This document shows positions 54,926-63,511 of a stretch of 64,000 nt of DNA, one piece after another. The stretch comes from Rummeliibacillus stabekisii (GTDB lineage Bacteria > Bacillota > Bacilli > Bacillales_A > Planococcaceae). The stretch spans positions 186,001 through 250,000 of the forward strand of contig NZ_BJVD01000003.1 in the NCBI RefSeq assembly GCF_007988965.1, read 5' to 3'. The notes beneath the pieces were generated by a model. That model was not told the origin of the DNA. It did not search any database and was given only the letters and a program-made list of their open reading frames with translations. Numbering within the stretch: the stretch's first letter is position 1; the number at the start of each line of letters is the position of its first letter. Made by a program: the position numbers and the translations under genes.

Positions 54926-55468
54926 TTTTTTCTGAGATTCTTCTATTGCTGACATTGCTTCTTCTACAGCATTGCTTACTGCCGTAGGTTCATTGTTTTC
55001 TGATTCATACTCAGCAATTGTTTTCTCCATTGTTTCCATAATATCAAGCGGCTCTTCACCTTCTGAAGAAACAGTTCCATCATCAAGCGGCGGAGTAGCA
55101 GCTGGTTTCAATGATTTCACCTTATCAACCAATTGGCCAGATTGCACTTGGACTTTTTTAGAAATCTCTGCTGTTTTTTCTTTTGCAGAGTTTGTAATGC
55201 CAGCACTTTTTTCTTTTAATTGGCCTGCTTGTACTACTACATCGTTGCGAAGCTCTTTACCTGCTTTTGGAGCTAAGAATAAAGCTGCTGCAGCCCCTAC
55301 AATACCGCCGACAAAAGCACCGATGACAAAGTCTTTCATATTGACGCTGTCTTCATCTACCGCGTATAAAGCGTCCGAACGTGATTCATAGGGTTTTGGC
55401 AAATATGTTTGATCCTGATTCTCATAACCTATTTTTCTTACGTCGCCATAATTTGGTTTTTGTTCCAT
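54923..55468 (-). CDS. ytxH: YtxH domain general stress protein
   Basis: 181 residues. The YtxH domain is seen as a glycine-rich membrane helix: MKDFVIGAFVGGIVGAAAAL then FLAPKAGKELRND (about residues 43-75). It is followed by an amphipathic K/E-rich coil and an acidic tail. A likely membrane-anchored, stress-linked protein of unknown action (sigma-B controlled in B. subtilis; no sigma-B box was checked here). ATG 55468 follows AAAGGGGGC; it starts 16 bp after ytxG. Confidence 0.88.
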   Translation of the reverse strand: MEQKPNYGDVRKIGYENQDQTYLPKPYESRSDALYAVDEDSVNMKDFVIGAFVGGIVGAAAALFLAPKAGKELRNDVVVQAGQLKEKSAGITNSAKEKTAEISKKVQVQSGQLVDKVKSLKPAATPPLDDGTVSSEGEEPLDIMETMEKTIAEYESENNEPTAVSNAVEEAMSAIEESQKK

Positions 55469-55484
55469 CAAAAGTAGCCCCCTT

Positions 55485-55946
55485 TTAGATATTACGATTA
55501 TTACTTGTTGCTGCATCATCATAGATGGTATTCGCAGCTTTTTGCTTTTTCATTTGTGCACGAATGCCTAAAACAGCATTTCCCCATTGAATAACTTGTG
55601 CGATTTGCTCACTATTTCTTGAGACATTCGTGTTAACAGAAGAAGTGACATGTTTAACTGAATCACTTAATCCTTTCACTGAATCTCCAAATCCTTTAAC
55701 TGCTGTTACAACAGAATTCAATTCTTGTGATTTCACTTGAATATCAGCAGCAAGTAGATTTGTTTTTTCTAGTAGGTTTGTAGTTTCTCGTGTAATGCCT
55801 TGCATTTGTCCTTCGATGCCAGCCATTGTACCAGCAACATGATCCATTGTTTTCTTCAAGGCGCCTAGTGTCTTAGCTAAACTAATGCACAAAATAAGAA
55901 TTCCTATTCCCACTAGCAACGCAGCGATGTATAAAATGACAATCAT
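55485..55946 (-). CDS. ytxG: DUF948 membrane protein YtxG
   Basis: 153 residues: N-terminal helix (VILYIAALLVGIGILILCIS) then a helical DUF948 region of long heptad pattern (LLEKTNLLAADIQVKSQELNSV), resembling methyl-accepting protein coils, and a basic tail. Function unknown; first gene of ytxG-ytxH, and in B. subtilis a general stress operon. ATG 55946 follows TGGAGGG. Confidence 0.88.
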   Translation of the reverse strand: MIVILYIAALLVGIGILILCISLAKTLGALKKTMDHVAGTMAGIEGQMQGITRETTNLLEKTNLLAADIQVKSQELNSVVTAVKGFGDSVKGLSDSVKHVTSSVNTNVSRNSEQIAQVIQWGNAVLGIRAQMKKQKAANTIYDDAATSNNRNI

Positions 55947-56117
55947 TTTTAAACCCTCCATTTCTGTATATATTGGATTTTTCCACAAAATAAGTGTATT
56001 TAAACATCACTTACCTAATTACATTCTACAAACTTTCTTGAACTCCTGCCAGTTAAAACTCTATCTAAGCTGATAAAAGAGCCAATTGCCTTATATATAA
56101 CCGCTTTTAACCATAAA

Positions 56118-56154
56118 AAAACCGCAGAAACAGAAAAGTCTGTACTGCAGTTTT
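56118..56154 (-). terminator. Terminator of murC
   Basis: AAAAC-c-GCAG, ACAGA / TCTGT, CTGC-a-GTTTT stem with a T run on the minus strand. Confidence 0.8.
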
Positions 56155-56159
56155 CTTTA

Positions 56160-57464
56160 CTATGCTTCTTGTAAAAGTTCTTCGAATGCGGTCTGGAATT
56201 TATGTATATCTCCAGCTCCCATAAATAAAAATACCGCATTTTCATGGCTTAACAATTCGTTGATGTTTTCTTTGTTTAACAAATGGCTTTCCTCAATTAA
56301 GTTCGCCAAATCCTCGATTGATAAGGCGCCTCCCTTTTCACGAGCTGAGCCAAAAATATCACACAAATAAACACAATCTGCCCCGCTTAAGCTGTCAGCA
56401 AAATTCTTTAAGAAAGCTTGCGTACGTGTAAACGTATGAGGTTGGAAAATTGCAATCAGCTCTTTATTAGGGTACTTCTGGCGGGCTGATTCTATGGTCG
56501 CACTAATCTCAGTTGGATGATGCGCATAGTCATCGATTAATATGCGGCTTCCTCGTTCTGTTTCAGTAAAGCGGCGTTTTACTCCATGATACGTATGCAG
56601 TCTCTCTTGAATAAGGGCTGCTGGAATACCTTCATAATGGCAAAGCGAAATAACAGCCAATGTATTTAAGATTGTATGATCTCCGTACATTGGAATAAAG
56701 AATTTACTATAGTATTCATTGCGAACATACACCTCAAAAGATGTACCTTCTGTTGTTTTTTCTACATTGCGTGCTTCAAAGTCATTTTGTGAGCCAAAAC
56801 CATAATATACAACTGGAACATTGGCTTGAATTTTTTGTAAGTACTCATCGTCACCACAAGCGACAATCGCCTTTTTCACTTGCAATGCCATTGATTGGAA
56901 CGCACTAAATACATCATCAATATCCTTATAATAATCTGGATGATCGAAATCTATATTTGTCATTACTGCATAATCTGGATGATAAGCTAGGAAATGGCGC
57001 CTATATTCACAGGCTTCCATAACAAAGTTCTTAGCATCTTTCATTCCTCCACCAGTACCGTCTCCTATAAGATAAGATGTAGGAGTAGCTCCTTCAAGTA
57101 CATGAGCCATTAAACCGGTTGTAGATGTTTTACCATGAGCTCCCGTAATAGCAATGGAAGTAAATTTTTCCAAATATTCGCCCAAAAATGTGTGGTAGCG
57201 TATTACTTCCAAGTTCATTTCCTTTGCCCGTATAATTTCTGGATGGCTATCTGGAAAAGCATTTCCCGCAATAATAGTCATCCCTTCCTTAATATTATCA
57301 GGGTCAAACGGCAAAATTGTAATATTTCGTTTTCTTAGCGGTTCTTCAGTAAAGAAATGTTTTTCAATATCAGACCCTTGCACAGATTCACCTGAATCGA
57401 ATAATATTTGTGCAAGTGAACTCATTCCTGAACCTTTAATACCTGTAAAATGATAAACTGTCAT
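56160..57464 (-). CDS. murC: UDP-N-acetylmuramate-L-alanine ligase
   Basis: Adds the first amino acid of the peptidoglycan stem peptide; 434 residues. Three Mur ligase domains: N-terminal UDP binding ([16 protein letters not shown]), central ATPase ([17 protein letters not shown], near 110), and C-terminal ([18 protein letters not shown] and [14 protein letters not shown]). ATG 57464 follows CGGGAGG. Upstream lies a 440-bp gap before sftA, downstream ytxG. Confidence 0.96.
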   Translation of the reverse strand: MTVYHFTGIKGSGMSSLAQILFDSGESVQGSDIEKHFFTEEPLRKRNITILPFDPDNIKEGMTIIAGNAFPDSHPEIIRAKEMNLEVIRYHTFLGEYLEKFTSIAITGAHGKTSTTGLMAHVLEGATPTSYLIGDGTGGGMKDAKNFVMEACEYRRHFLAYHPDYAVMTNIDFDHPDYYKDIDDVFSAFQSMALQVKKAIVACGDDEYLQKIQANVPVVYYGFGSQNDFEARNVEKTTEGTSFEVYVRNEYYSKFFIPMYGDHTILNTLAVISLCHYEGIPAALIQERLHTYHGVKRRFTETERGSRILIDDYAHHPTEISATIESARQKYPNKELIAIFQPHTFTRTQAFLKNFADSLSGADCVYLCDIFGSAREKGGALSIEDLANLIEESHLLNKENINELLSHENAVFLFMGAGDIHKFQTAFEELLQEA

Positions 57465-57904
57465 GTTGAAACCTCCCGGGAAAGTCTCCTTACCCTTGAA
57501 TAATCAAATCTCTGTAACGGCTCGCTATAAATTTCATGTCATTCAACAATCCTTTCAAAAGCATAAAGGATGAAGAGATGGCAGATTAGTCTAAAATAAG
57601 CAACCAGCCATCTTCTATATATAACTCTTTTTATGTCGATGCCTTATTAAAACAACTACCATTATAACATGAAACTATGCGGTTCTAAACTATCCGTATA
57701 TTTCAATAAAATGAAACTTTCACTTAACGGTGTAATCTTGATCCTCTAACTGAGGAAAGTATTTAAATTAAAAATTAACAGGTCGTTGTCCCCACTTCTA
57801 TACCTCTTTATATCACTCTCAGTGCTATTGTGGGGCCAAGCGCCTGTTATCGCGGTATACATTATGCTTATAAAGTAAATAAAGTATGGGAATTACGCGT
57901 GATA
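57465..57904. other. Long gap between murC and sftA
   Basis: A 440-bp stretch without a supported ORF. The right part holds the 74-bp hairpin at 57,776-57,849 (see its own entry). The left part (57,465-57,775) must hold the murC promoter but I found no convincing -35/-10 pair; it is AT-rich and shows nothing else. Confidence 0.6.
57776..57849 (-). terminator. Large hairpin downstream of sftA
   Basis: TAACAGG / CCTGTTA outer stem, then CG-TTG / CAA-CG pairs around a bulged G, then CCCCAC / GTGGGG, in all about 18 bp over 74 nt with a 34-nt apical part. The minus strand continues AATTTTTAATTT, so it can end the sftA transcript, but it is much larger than the other terminators in the window. 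Confidence 0.6.
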
Positions 57905-60900
57905 TTATACATGGGAGCCGTTGAATATGTTTTCAAGATCTTGTTCAGTCAAAAAGACATCTCTTGGTTTAGTGCCTTTGGATTCTGAAATAAAACCTTG
58001 CGCTTCCATCATATCTACTAATCTTGCTGCACGGTTATAACCTATGCGATATTTTCTTTGCAATGAGGATACAGAAACAGTTCCTTCCCTACAAATGAAT
58101 CGGCAGGCTTCTTCAAATAGTTCATCTTGTTCTTCAATAGAGTCAACTTTTTTTAGTAGCTCTTCTTGTTGGAATAAGTAATCTGGTTCGCCTAACGACC
58201 TTACATAGGATGTAACCTCTTCAATCTCATCATCCGTTACAAATGTTCCCTGTACACGAACCGGAGCAGACATTCCGTTACCTAAATAAAGCATATCGCC
58301 TCTACCTAATAATCGTTCAGCGCCTTGGCTATCTAAGATCGTACGTGAATCCACATGTGATGATACAGAGAATGCAATTCGTGTAGGAATATTAGATTTA
58401 ATCAACCCTGTAATAACATCAACAGACGGCCTTTGGGTCGCAAGTACAAGATGAATACCACAAGCTCTAGCTTTCTGTGCAATTCGGCAAATGGATTCTT
58501 CTACTTCTTGAGGAGACATCATCATTAAATCAGCCAATTCATCAATTACAATGACTAAATAAGGCATCTTTAGAGAAAACTTACGTTCTGCTTCTACCAT
58601 TTTATTGTAGCGGGTAATATCTCTCGCTCCAGCATGTGCAAATAGCTGGTATCGTCGCTCCATCTCTTCCACAGCCCACTTTAGTGCAGCAGTTGCTGCT
58701 TTCACATCAGTGATGACAGGACTTACTAAATGCGGAATATGATTAAATGGCGCTAATTCCACCATTTTAGGGTCAATCAACATTAATTTAACATCCTGTG
58801 GGCTTGCTTTTAATAATAAGCTAACCAATAGTGAATTAATGCAAACGGATTTACCAGACCCTGTTGCCCCTGCAATCATTCCGTGCGGCATTTTCCGCAA
58901 ATCAATCGTCATCGGTTCTCCTGTCAAATCCAATCCGAGTGCTGCTTCAAGAGGAGAATCTGAGTTAATGAAAGAAGAATGTTTTACAACTTCGGTAAGT
59001 CGGACAGCACGTGATGCACGATTTGGTATTTCAATACCTATTGAGCTTTTACCAGGTATTGGAGCTTGAATACGTATATCTCTTGCTGCAAGTGCCAGCT
59101 TTAAGTCATCCGCCAAATTCCGGATTTTACTTACCTTCACACCGTGGCCTACCGTTATTTCAAACTGTGTGACTGCAGGCCCTTGCACAATTTGAACAAT
59201 CTCCCCATCGATTTGGAAGTAAGATAATGCTTCAATCAGTTTTTCACCTTGTGCATCCATCCAACCAAAATCCTCAGTTTGCTCTTCAGGCGGCTTTAAA
59301 TAAGCGATTGCTTCGTCCAAATGCTCGTTGACTGTAGAAGGTTTGTATTCGACTTTCTCTTTTTTGTCTTCGATAGAAGCTGTTTCCGTATCTATCTGAG
59401 CTGGAAAGGATTCCTGCAAAACCTCTTGTGACTTTTCGATAATCTCTTCTTGGATTTCTTCCTCTATTTCTGATTGCTTTGGCATTGAAGCTGCTGGCAC
59501 TTCTTTAGGCTGTACAGCTTCTTGTTTTGAAGGAGTACTGAAAGATGTTTTATTCCTCAATGGTGTCTCAATGTTGCTGTAAGGGTTTAGCTTTTCCTTA
59601 TCTGTCTTTAACATCACCACATTAAACGGAACTCTGCTACCTGAATGCTCTATTGCATTTGGTATTTCATCTTCATCATTTTCAGGTATTTCTCCTTCAA
59701 ATGCTTGCACTGTTTCTAATTCAGCTTTCTGTACTTCTAGTAATTCATGCTCTTCAACAGTTACACTATTTGCCTCTGTTGCTTCTTCCCGATTCAACGT
59801 CTCTATTTCTTGTACAGTCTCATCGTTGACAGGGTTAGTTATTTCTTCTAGAACAGGCTGGTTAATTGGCAACTTCTTTCCTGACCATGATATATCTATG
59901 TTGCTAAATGGATCTAATTTTTTCTTATCTGTTTTTAGCATGACCACATTAAATGGAATTTTGCTACCTGAATTTTTGTTTTGTACTATCTCTTCTGGTA
60001 TTTCTGTTACTTCTAGTTCTTCTAGTTCTGCTGTTGCTTCCTGTTCTTCTATTGCTTCTTGTTCTTCTATTACTTCCTGTTCTTCTATTGCTTCTTGTTC
60101 TTCTATTACTTCTTGTTCTTCTATTACTTCTTGTTCTTCTATTACTTCTTGTTCTTCTAGTTCTTCTAGTTCTTGAACTTCTATTACATCAGCTGCAATC
60201 TCAACGTTGGTTTCAATTACCTGCGCTTTTTCTTCATGTACAGGTCCTTGCACAATTTCATTACATTCGTCTTCATGCTTATGATCTTCTTTCCCACTCC
60301 TATTTGTTTCTACAACCATGTGTTCACTTTCTGATTTGGCAGGCAATTTTTCTAGTGTGGGCGATTGCTGAATTTTAGTCTTTTCTTCAACTATATGTTG
60401 AGATGTATTATTTGGAACCTGTCCTACTTGTTCTTCTATTCCCTTGTCTAGATTTTTTGGCAACTCAGGCTTTATTTTGGACCCGCTAGCAGGTAAATCT
60501 GCTTTTGTTGTTTCATTTTCAATAGACTTTTGCTTGTTCATATGACTATCAATCAAAGCTTCTGTTGTTTTTGGAAGGGGCTCTTTTGCCTTTTTTTCCT
60601 TTTCATCTATTAGTTTATGAATATCTTTTGGAGGCTTTGGTCTCTTAAAACCATAGACTGGTGAAGGCACATCTGTTGGGACGAACTTCTTTTTCACTGG
60701 GTAGTCTACTTGCTTCGCATCCGCTTTTTCTTTCTCTCTATCTTTGTTTATCTCTTTTTCTTGAGAAGGATAAATTGCCTTTTTTTCATACTTGGTCTCT
60801 TGCTTGAATGCCTTCTTTTCATACTTCATCTCTTGCTTGTATGGCTCGTGAGCTGGTTTTATAGGCTTAGCGTTACTTGATCGAAAAGGGTTATAGGTTT

Positions 60901-61363
60901 CCCTACTTTGCTTTTCCACTACACCTTTTAATCCTCTAGGCTCTCGACTAAATGGAGAATAGTCTTTAGGCCTTACAGTAGATTGTTGTCTATCTTGCCA
61001 AGTTGAATGGATTTTCGTCTGCTGCCTTGGCTGTTCAAAGAGTCCAGACGTCTCTGCTGGAGGAATATTATAGTCCTCAGCTTCTTCCTCATTACTTTCT
61101 TTCACATATTCATCTGAAACCATTGGAAAGTTAAATGACGGATGCGGTTCCTGAGATTGTTCTGTTTCTATCATTTCATCTCTATAAGCAGTATAGTCAT
61201 ATTCATTTTCATTATAGTAATCTTCAGAATTGTTTTCTTCAAATTGATCATATGATTGATAAGGTTGATCTTCTTCATATTCATTGTAGGTCTGATTTTT
61301 TCCTGGCGTTTCTTCTGCTTCGTCGCCTAGAATTCGAGTTACGATTTTTTTAAACCAACTCAT
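57905..61363 (-). CDS. sftA: DNA translocase SftA (FtsK/SpoIIIE family)
   Basis: A soluble FtsK-type translocase that clears DNA from the closing septum; 1152 residues (B. subtilis SftA 952). No membrane helix. The N-terminal ~700 residues are acidic, low in complexity and repeated, with E-rich hexamers at about 400-444 and a duplicated motif (see findings). The motor has Walker A GATGSGKSVCINSLL near 836, VIVIDELADLMMM (Walker B) and the later ATQRPSVDVITG. A C-terminal gamma winged helix (about 1085-1150, CREGTVSVSSLQRKYRIGYN) should read polar DNA sequences. ATG 61363 follows AGAGTGGTG. Confidence 0.95.
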   Translation of the reverse strand: MSWFKKIVTRILGDEAEETPGKNQTYNEYEEDQPYQSYDQFEENNSEDYYNENEYDYTAYRDEMIETEQSQEPHPSFNFPMVSDEYVKESNEEEAEDYNIPPAETSGLFEQPRQQTKIHSTWQDRQQSTVRPKDYSPFSREPRGLKGVVEKQSRETYNPFRSSNAKPIKPAHEPYKQEMKYEKKAFKQETKYEKKAIYPSQEKEINKDREKEKADAKQVDYPVKKKFVPTDVPSPVYGFKRPKPPKDIHKLIDEKEKKAKEPLPKTTEALIDSHMNKQKSIENETTKADLPASGSKIKPELPKNLDKGIEEQVGQVPNNTSQHIVEEKTKIQQSPTLEKLPAKSESEHMVVETNRSGKEDHKHEDECNEIVQGPVHEEKAQVIETNVEIAADVIEVQELEELEEQEVIEEQEVIEEQEVIEEQEAIEEQEVIEEQEAIEEQEATAELEELEVTEIPEEIVQNKNSGSKIPFNVVMLKTDKKKLDPFSNIDISWSGKKLPINQPVLEEITNPVNDETVQEIETLNREEATEANSVTVEEHELLEVQKAELETVQAFEGEIPENDEDEIPNAIEHSGSRVPFNVVMLKTDKEKLNPYSNIETPLRNKTSFSTPSKQEAVQPKEVPAASMPKQSEIEEEIQEEIIEKSQEVLQESFPAQIDTETASIEDKKEKVEYKPSTVNEHLDEAIAYLKPPEEQTEDFGWMDAQGEKLIEALSYFQIDGEIVQIVQGPAVTQFEITVGHGVKVSKIRNLADDLKLALAARDIRIQAPIPGKSSIGIEIPNRASRAVRLTEVVKHSSFINSDSPLEAALGLDLTGEPMTIDLRKMPHGMIAGATGSGKSVCINSLLVSLLLKASPQDVKLMLIDPKMVELAPFNHIPHLVSPVITDVKAATAALKWAVEEMERRYQLFAHAGARDITRYNKMVEAERKFSLKMPYLVIVIDELADLMMMSPQEVEESICRIAQKARACGIHLVLATQRPSVDVITGLIKSNIPTRIAFSVSSHVDSRTILDSQGAERLLGRGDMLYLGNGMSAPVRVQGTFVTDDEIEEVTSYVRSLGEPDYLFQQEELLKKVDSIEEQDELFEEACRFICREGTVSVSSLQRKYRIGYNRAARLVDMMEAQGFISESKGTKPRDVFLTEQDLENIFNGSHV
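60031..60162. repeat. 18-bp tandem repeats inside sftA
   Basis: About seven copies of an 18-bp unit (+ strand TTCTTCTATTACTTCTTG type) encoding the hexapeptide EEQEVI or EEQEAI. It is an in-frame minisatellite, so copy number may change between strains without breaking the gene. Confidence 0.88.
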
Positions 61364-61697
61364 TATATGCACCACTCTTTTCTAAATCATTGACTACATT
61401 TTAGCAGTAACAAATAGCTTCATGCAACGCGTTTGAGACGAATCTGTCACAACTCCCTATTTTTTCACGTAGAATTTGGTGATTCGAAAAAAATCGCGGG
61501 GATATTTTACTAGGGTTACTTGTTCATTTTTAGGTCAATCCAACACCCAGAGCCTAGGACAGTAGATTTCCTTAACGATGATCTCTTTGAAAAAAACCGC
61601 CTCCAAATTGAATTGGAGACGGTTGTATATATTTTAATTCAAGCTCTATTTAAATACCCTACTTTAAACAACCAATAAGGCTATAATGGCGGGATAA
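61364..61697. other. Gap between sftA and ytpR
   Basis: 334 bp with no supported gene. It contains the ytpR terminator at 61,591-61,625 and must hold the sftA promoter on the minus strand; no convincing promoter was found. Otherwise I see nothing. Confidence 0.6.
61591..61625 (-). terminator. Terminator of the ytpPQR set
   Basis: AACCG-c-CTCCAAATT / AATTGGAG-a-CGGTT stem with a T7 run on the minus strand. Confidence 0.87.
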
Positions 61698-62306
61698 CTA
61701 TACTTCAAATGCTGCTCCCACTTTTGCATCTTCCTCAAGTACCATAATTCCTTTAACTTGAGGAGCATTAGGGATAGCTAATTCACGTGCTGAGCAAAGC
61801 ATGCCGTATGAATCTACTCCTCGTAACGCTGAAGCTTTGATAAGCATTCCTGAAGGCATAACTGCTCCTACTTTTGCTACTACAACGCGCTGCCCCTCCG
61901 CAACATTTGGTGCTCCGCATACAATTTGTAGGGGTTCATCTTCGCCAACATCTACCTTGCAAATATGTAATTTGTCTGCATTTGGATGTTCAGATACTTC
62001 TTTCACATGGCCAACAACAAATTTAGGAGACAGATCAACATCAAAGTCTAAATGAGCATCATTTTTATTGACGGCATCTTTCAATTCAGAGATCAGTTCC
62101 TCTGTAATGGATACATTCCCTGCTTCTTCAATTTTCAAATAGTTGCTTGCATTGAATAGATTAAAGCCTTTGACTTCACCTGTTGCCTTTTCTTTTAAAA
62201 ATACTAGGTCGTTATGTTTTTCGATTTCTGTTTTTACAATAGGTTCACTTGAAAGCTGAACGAGTAAAACATCCCCTACAAATTCTTTGTTGTATGATAC
62301 GATCAT
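61698..62306 (-). CDS. ytpR: YtpR: tRNA-binding domain protein
   Basis: 202 residues. An N-terminal domain of about 90 residues, then an EMAP/OB-fold tRNA-binding domain (about 92-200) of the type in PheT and MetRS: VGHVKEVSEHPNADKLHICKVDVGEDEPLQIVCGAPNV. Probably binds tRNA or another nucleic acid; the role is unknown. ATG 62306 overlaps the ytpQ stop (ATGA). Confidence 0.9.
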   Translation of the reverse strand: MIVSYNKEFVGDVLLVQLSSEPIVKTEIEKHNDLVFLKEKATGEVKGFNLFNASNYLKIEEAGNVSITEELISELKDAVNKNDAHLDFDVDLSPKFVVGHVKEVSEHPNADKLHICKVDVGEDEPLQIVCGAPNVAEGQRVVVAKVGAVMPSGMLIKASALRGVDSYGMLCSARELAIPNAPQVKGIMVLEEDAKVGAAFEV

Positions 62307-63154
62307 GATTCTCCTTGCTCCTTCTTCACTCTATTTTTAGCCAATATAAATATCGGTTCTAGTTTGCCATCTTCGTATATGAAGGACAATGAGGTAATAG
62401 GCACAGCCCCAACCGTAAAGAAATGCATGGTCATTTGTGCAAGCACATCATATCCAGTATTATTTCTTATATCTCCTATAATGAGAACATCTTGATGAGG
62501 GACGGACACCGTCATATCCCCTTCTACTTGGCTTTGCATTTCCTTTAAGAAAGCGTCATTTAAAATTCGGCTTGCATCATAGCCATCATTTTCATTCAAA
62601 AAGTAAAAGATATTGCCGCCTACCTCATCTTTTTTTACATGAGTAGGAAGTTTACGAACTTGAAAACGTGCAGATTCTTTTACTCTTTCAGCAGGCACAC
62701 CTAATTGACTGAGCATTGACTCATCTATAAGCCTATATGTAGTGCCTAAATCAAGTGCATAGTAGATAACCGTTTCAGCTGTATGTTCTGAGGTGAGAAA
62801 CGGTTGTCCTTCTTTAGACTTCTTAGGAAAAGAACCAGAACGAATGACTGGATAGACATTCGAGAGATCTTTGAATCCCTGCTCTTTTTCTGCTTTCAAT
62901 GCCTCGAATGTCTGTTCAATGGTATAGACAACTTCATCAATCGCTTTATCTTTGCGCTCATCGTATTTAGTTAGCACATCACCAAGAGAAAGATCCATCC
63001 CCTTGCCAGTTGAACGTTGGTCTATTCGCAATTTGTTGTTCTTATTTTCTAGTTTCCATTCATAGTGAGTTTCCCCTAGACGGTCTTTTAAAATAGCTAC
63101 TAATTCTTTCGCTTTAATCGTACTCACTCCTTTTGGAAAATTACTGTTTATCAA
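62303..63154 (-). CDS. ytpQ: YtpQ: DUF1444 protein
   Basis: A DUF1444 protein of up to 283 residues and unknown function, conserved next to ytpP and ytpR. Seen: LGDVLTKYDERKDKAIDEVV and the long mixed alpha/beta body. The start is doubtful. TTG 63154 has no good ribosome site. AAAAGGAG at 63127-63134 is strong but points, at an 8-base spacing, to ATT 63118, which would give a normal N-terminus KAKELVAILKDRL (about 271 residues). I give the outer canonical start and flag the AUU alternative. Confidence 0.85.
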   Translation of the reverse strand: MINSNFPKGVSTIKAKELVAILKDRLGETHYEWKLENKNNKLRIDQRSTGKGMDLSLGDVLTKYDERKDKAIDEVVYTIEQTFEALKAEKEQGFKDLSNVYPVIRSGSFPKKSKEGQPFLTSEHTAETVIYYALDLGTTYRLIDESMLSQLGVPAERVKESARFQVRKLPTHVKKDEVGGNIFYFLNENDGYDASRILNDAFLKEMQSQVEGDMTVSVPHQDVLIIGDIRNNTGYDVLAQMTMHFFTVGAVPITSLSFIYEDGKLEPIFILAKNRVKKEQGES

Positions 63155-63187
63155 AAGTCCAGATAGCTCACTGTCCCTCTGCGAATT

Positions 63188-63499
63188 TTATTGTGCTTGC
63201 AGGAATTTTTCGATTTCCTCTTGAGTTTTGCGGTCCTTTGAAACAAAACGGCCAGTTTCTTCCCCATTAGAATAAGCGATAAAACTTGGGATGCCGTATA
63301 CATTCAATTCCACACATAAATCAATAAAGTCATCACGGTTGATTGAAACAAATGTGAATTCGCTAAATTTCTTTTCAACCTCTGGCATAAATGGGTCAAT
63401 AAAGCGGCAGTCCGGACACCAGCCAGCAGTAAATAAGAAGACATGCTTCCCTTGTCCTTTTAATTCATGAAATTGTTCGACAGATTGTAGTGTTTCCAT
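63188..63499 (-). CDS. ytpP: YtpP: thioredoxin-like protein
   Basis: A 103-residue thioredoxin-fold protein with active site WCPDC (27-31) and the cis-proline in VYGIPSFIAYS. The variant CPDC differs from the CGPC of true thioredoxin, so redox potential and partners will differ. It may act in bacillithiol or general disulfide reduction; not proved. ATG 63499 has GAGGTAACG upstream. It lies 33 bp before ytpQ on the same strand. Confidence 0.92.
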   Translation of the reverse strand: METLQSVEQFHELKGQGKHVFLFTAGWCPDCRFIDPFMPEVEKKFSEFTFVSINRDDFIDLCVELNVYGIPSFIAYSNGEETGRFVSKDRKTQEEIEKFLQAQ

Positions 63500-63511
63500 T
63501 TAATCGTTACC

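Noticed and set aside
60031-60162. Direct repeats that might suggest a CRISPR array
   Set aside because: The 18-bp units are adjacent without spacers and in frame in sftA. They encode EEQEVI, so this is a coding minisatellite.
59826-60378. Two overlapping plus-strand ORFs, Ser- and Leu-rich
   Set aside because: They are antisense to the EEQEVI repeat of sftA. The bias comes from the repeat, and neither has a ribosome site.
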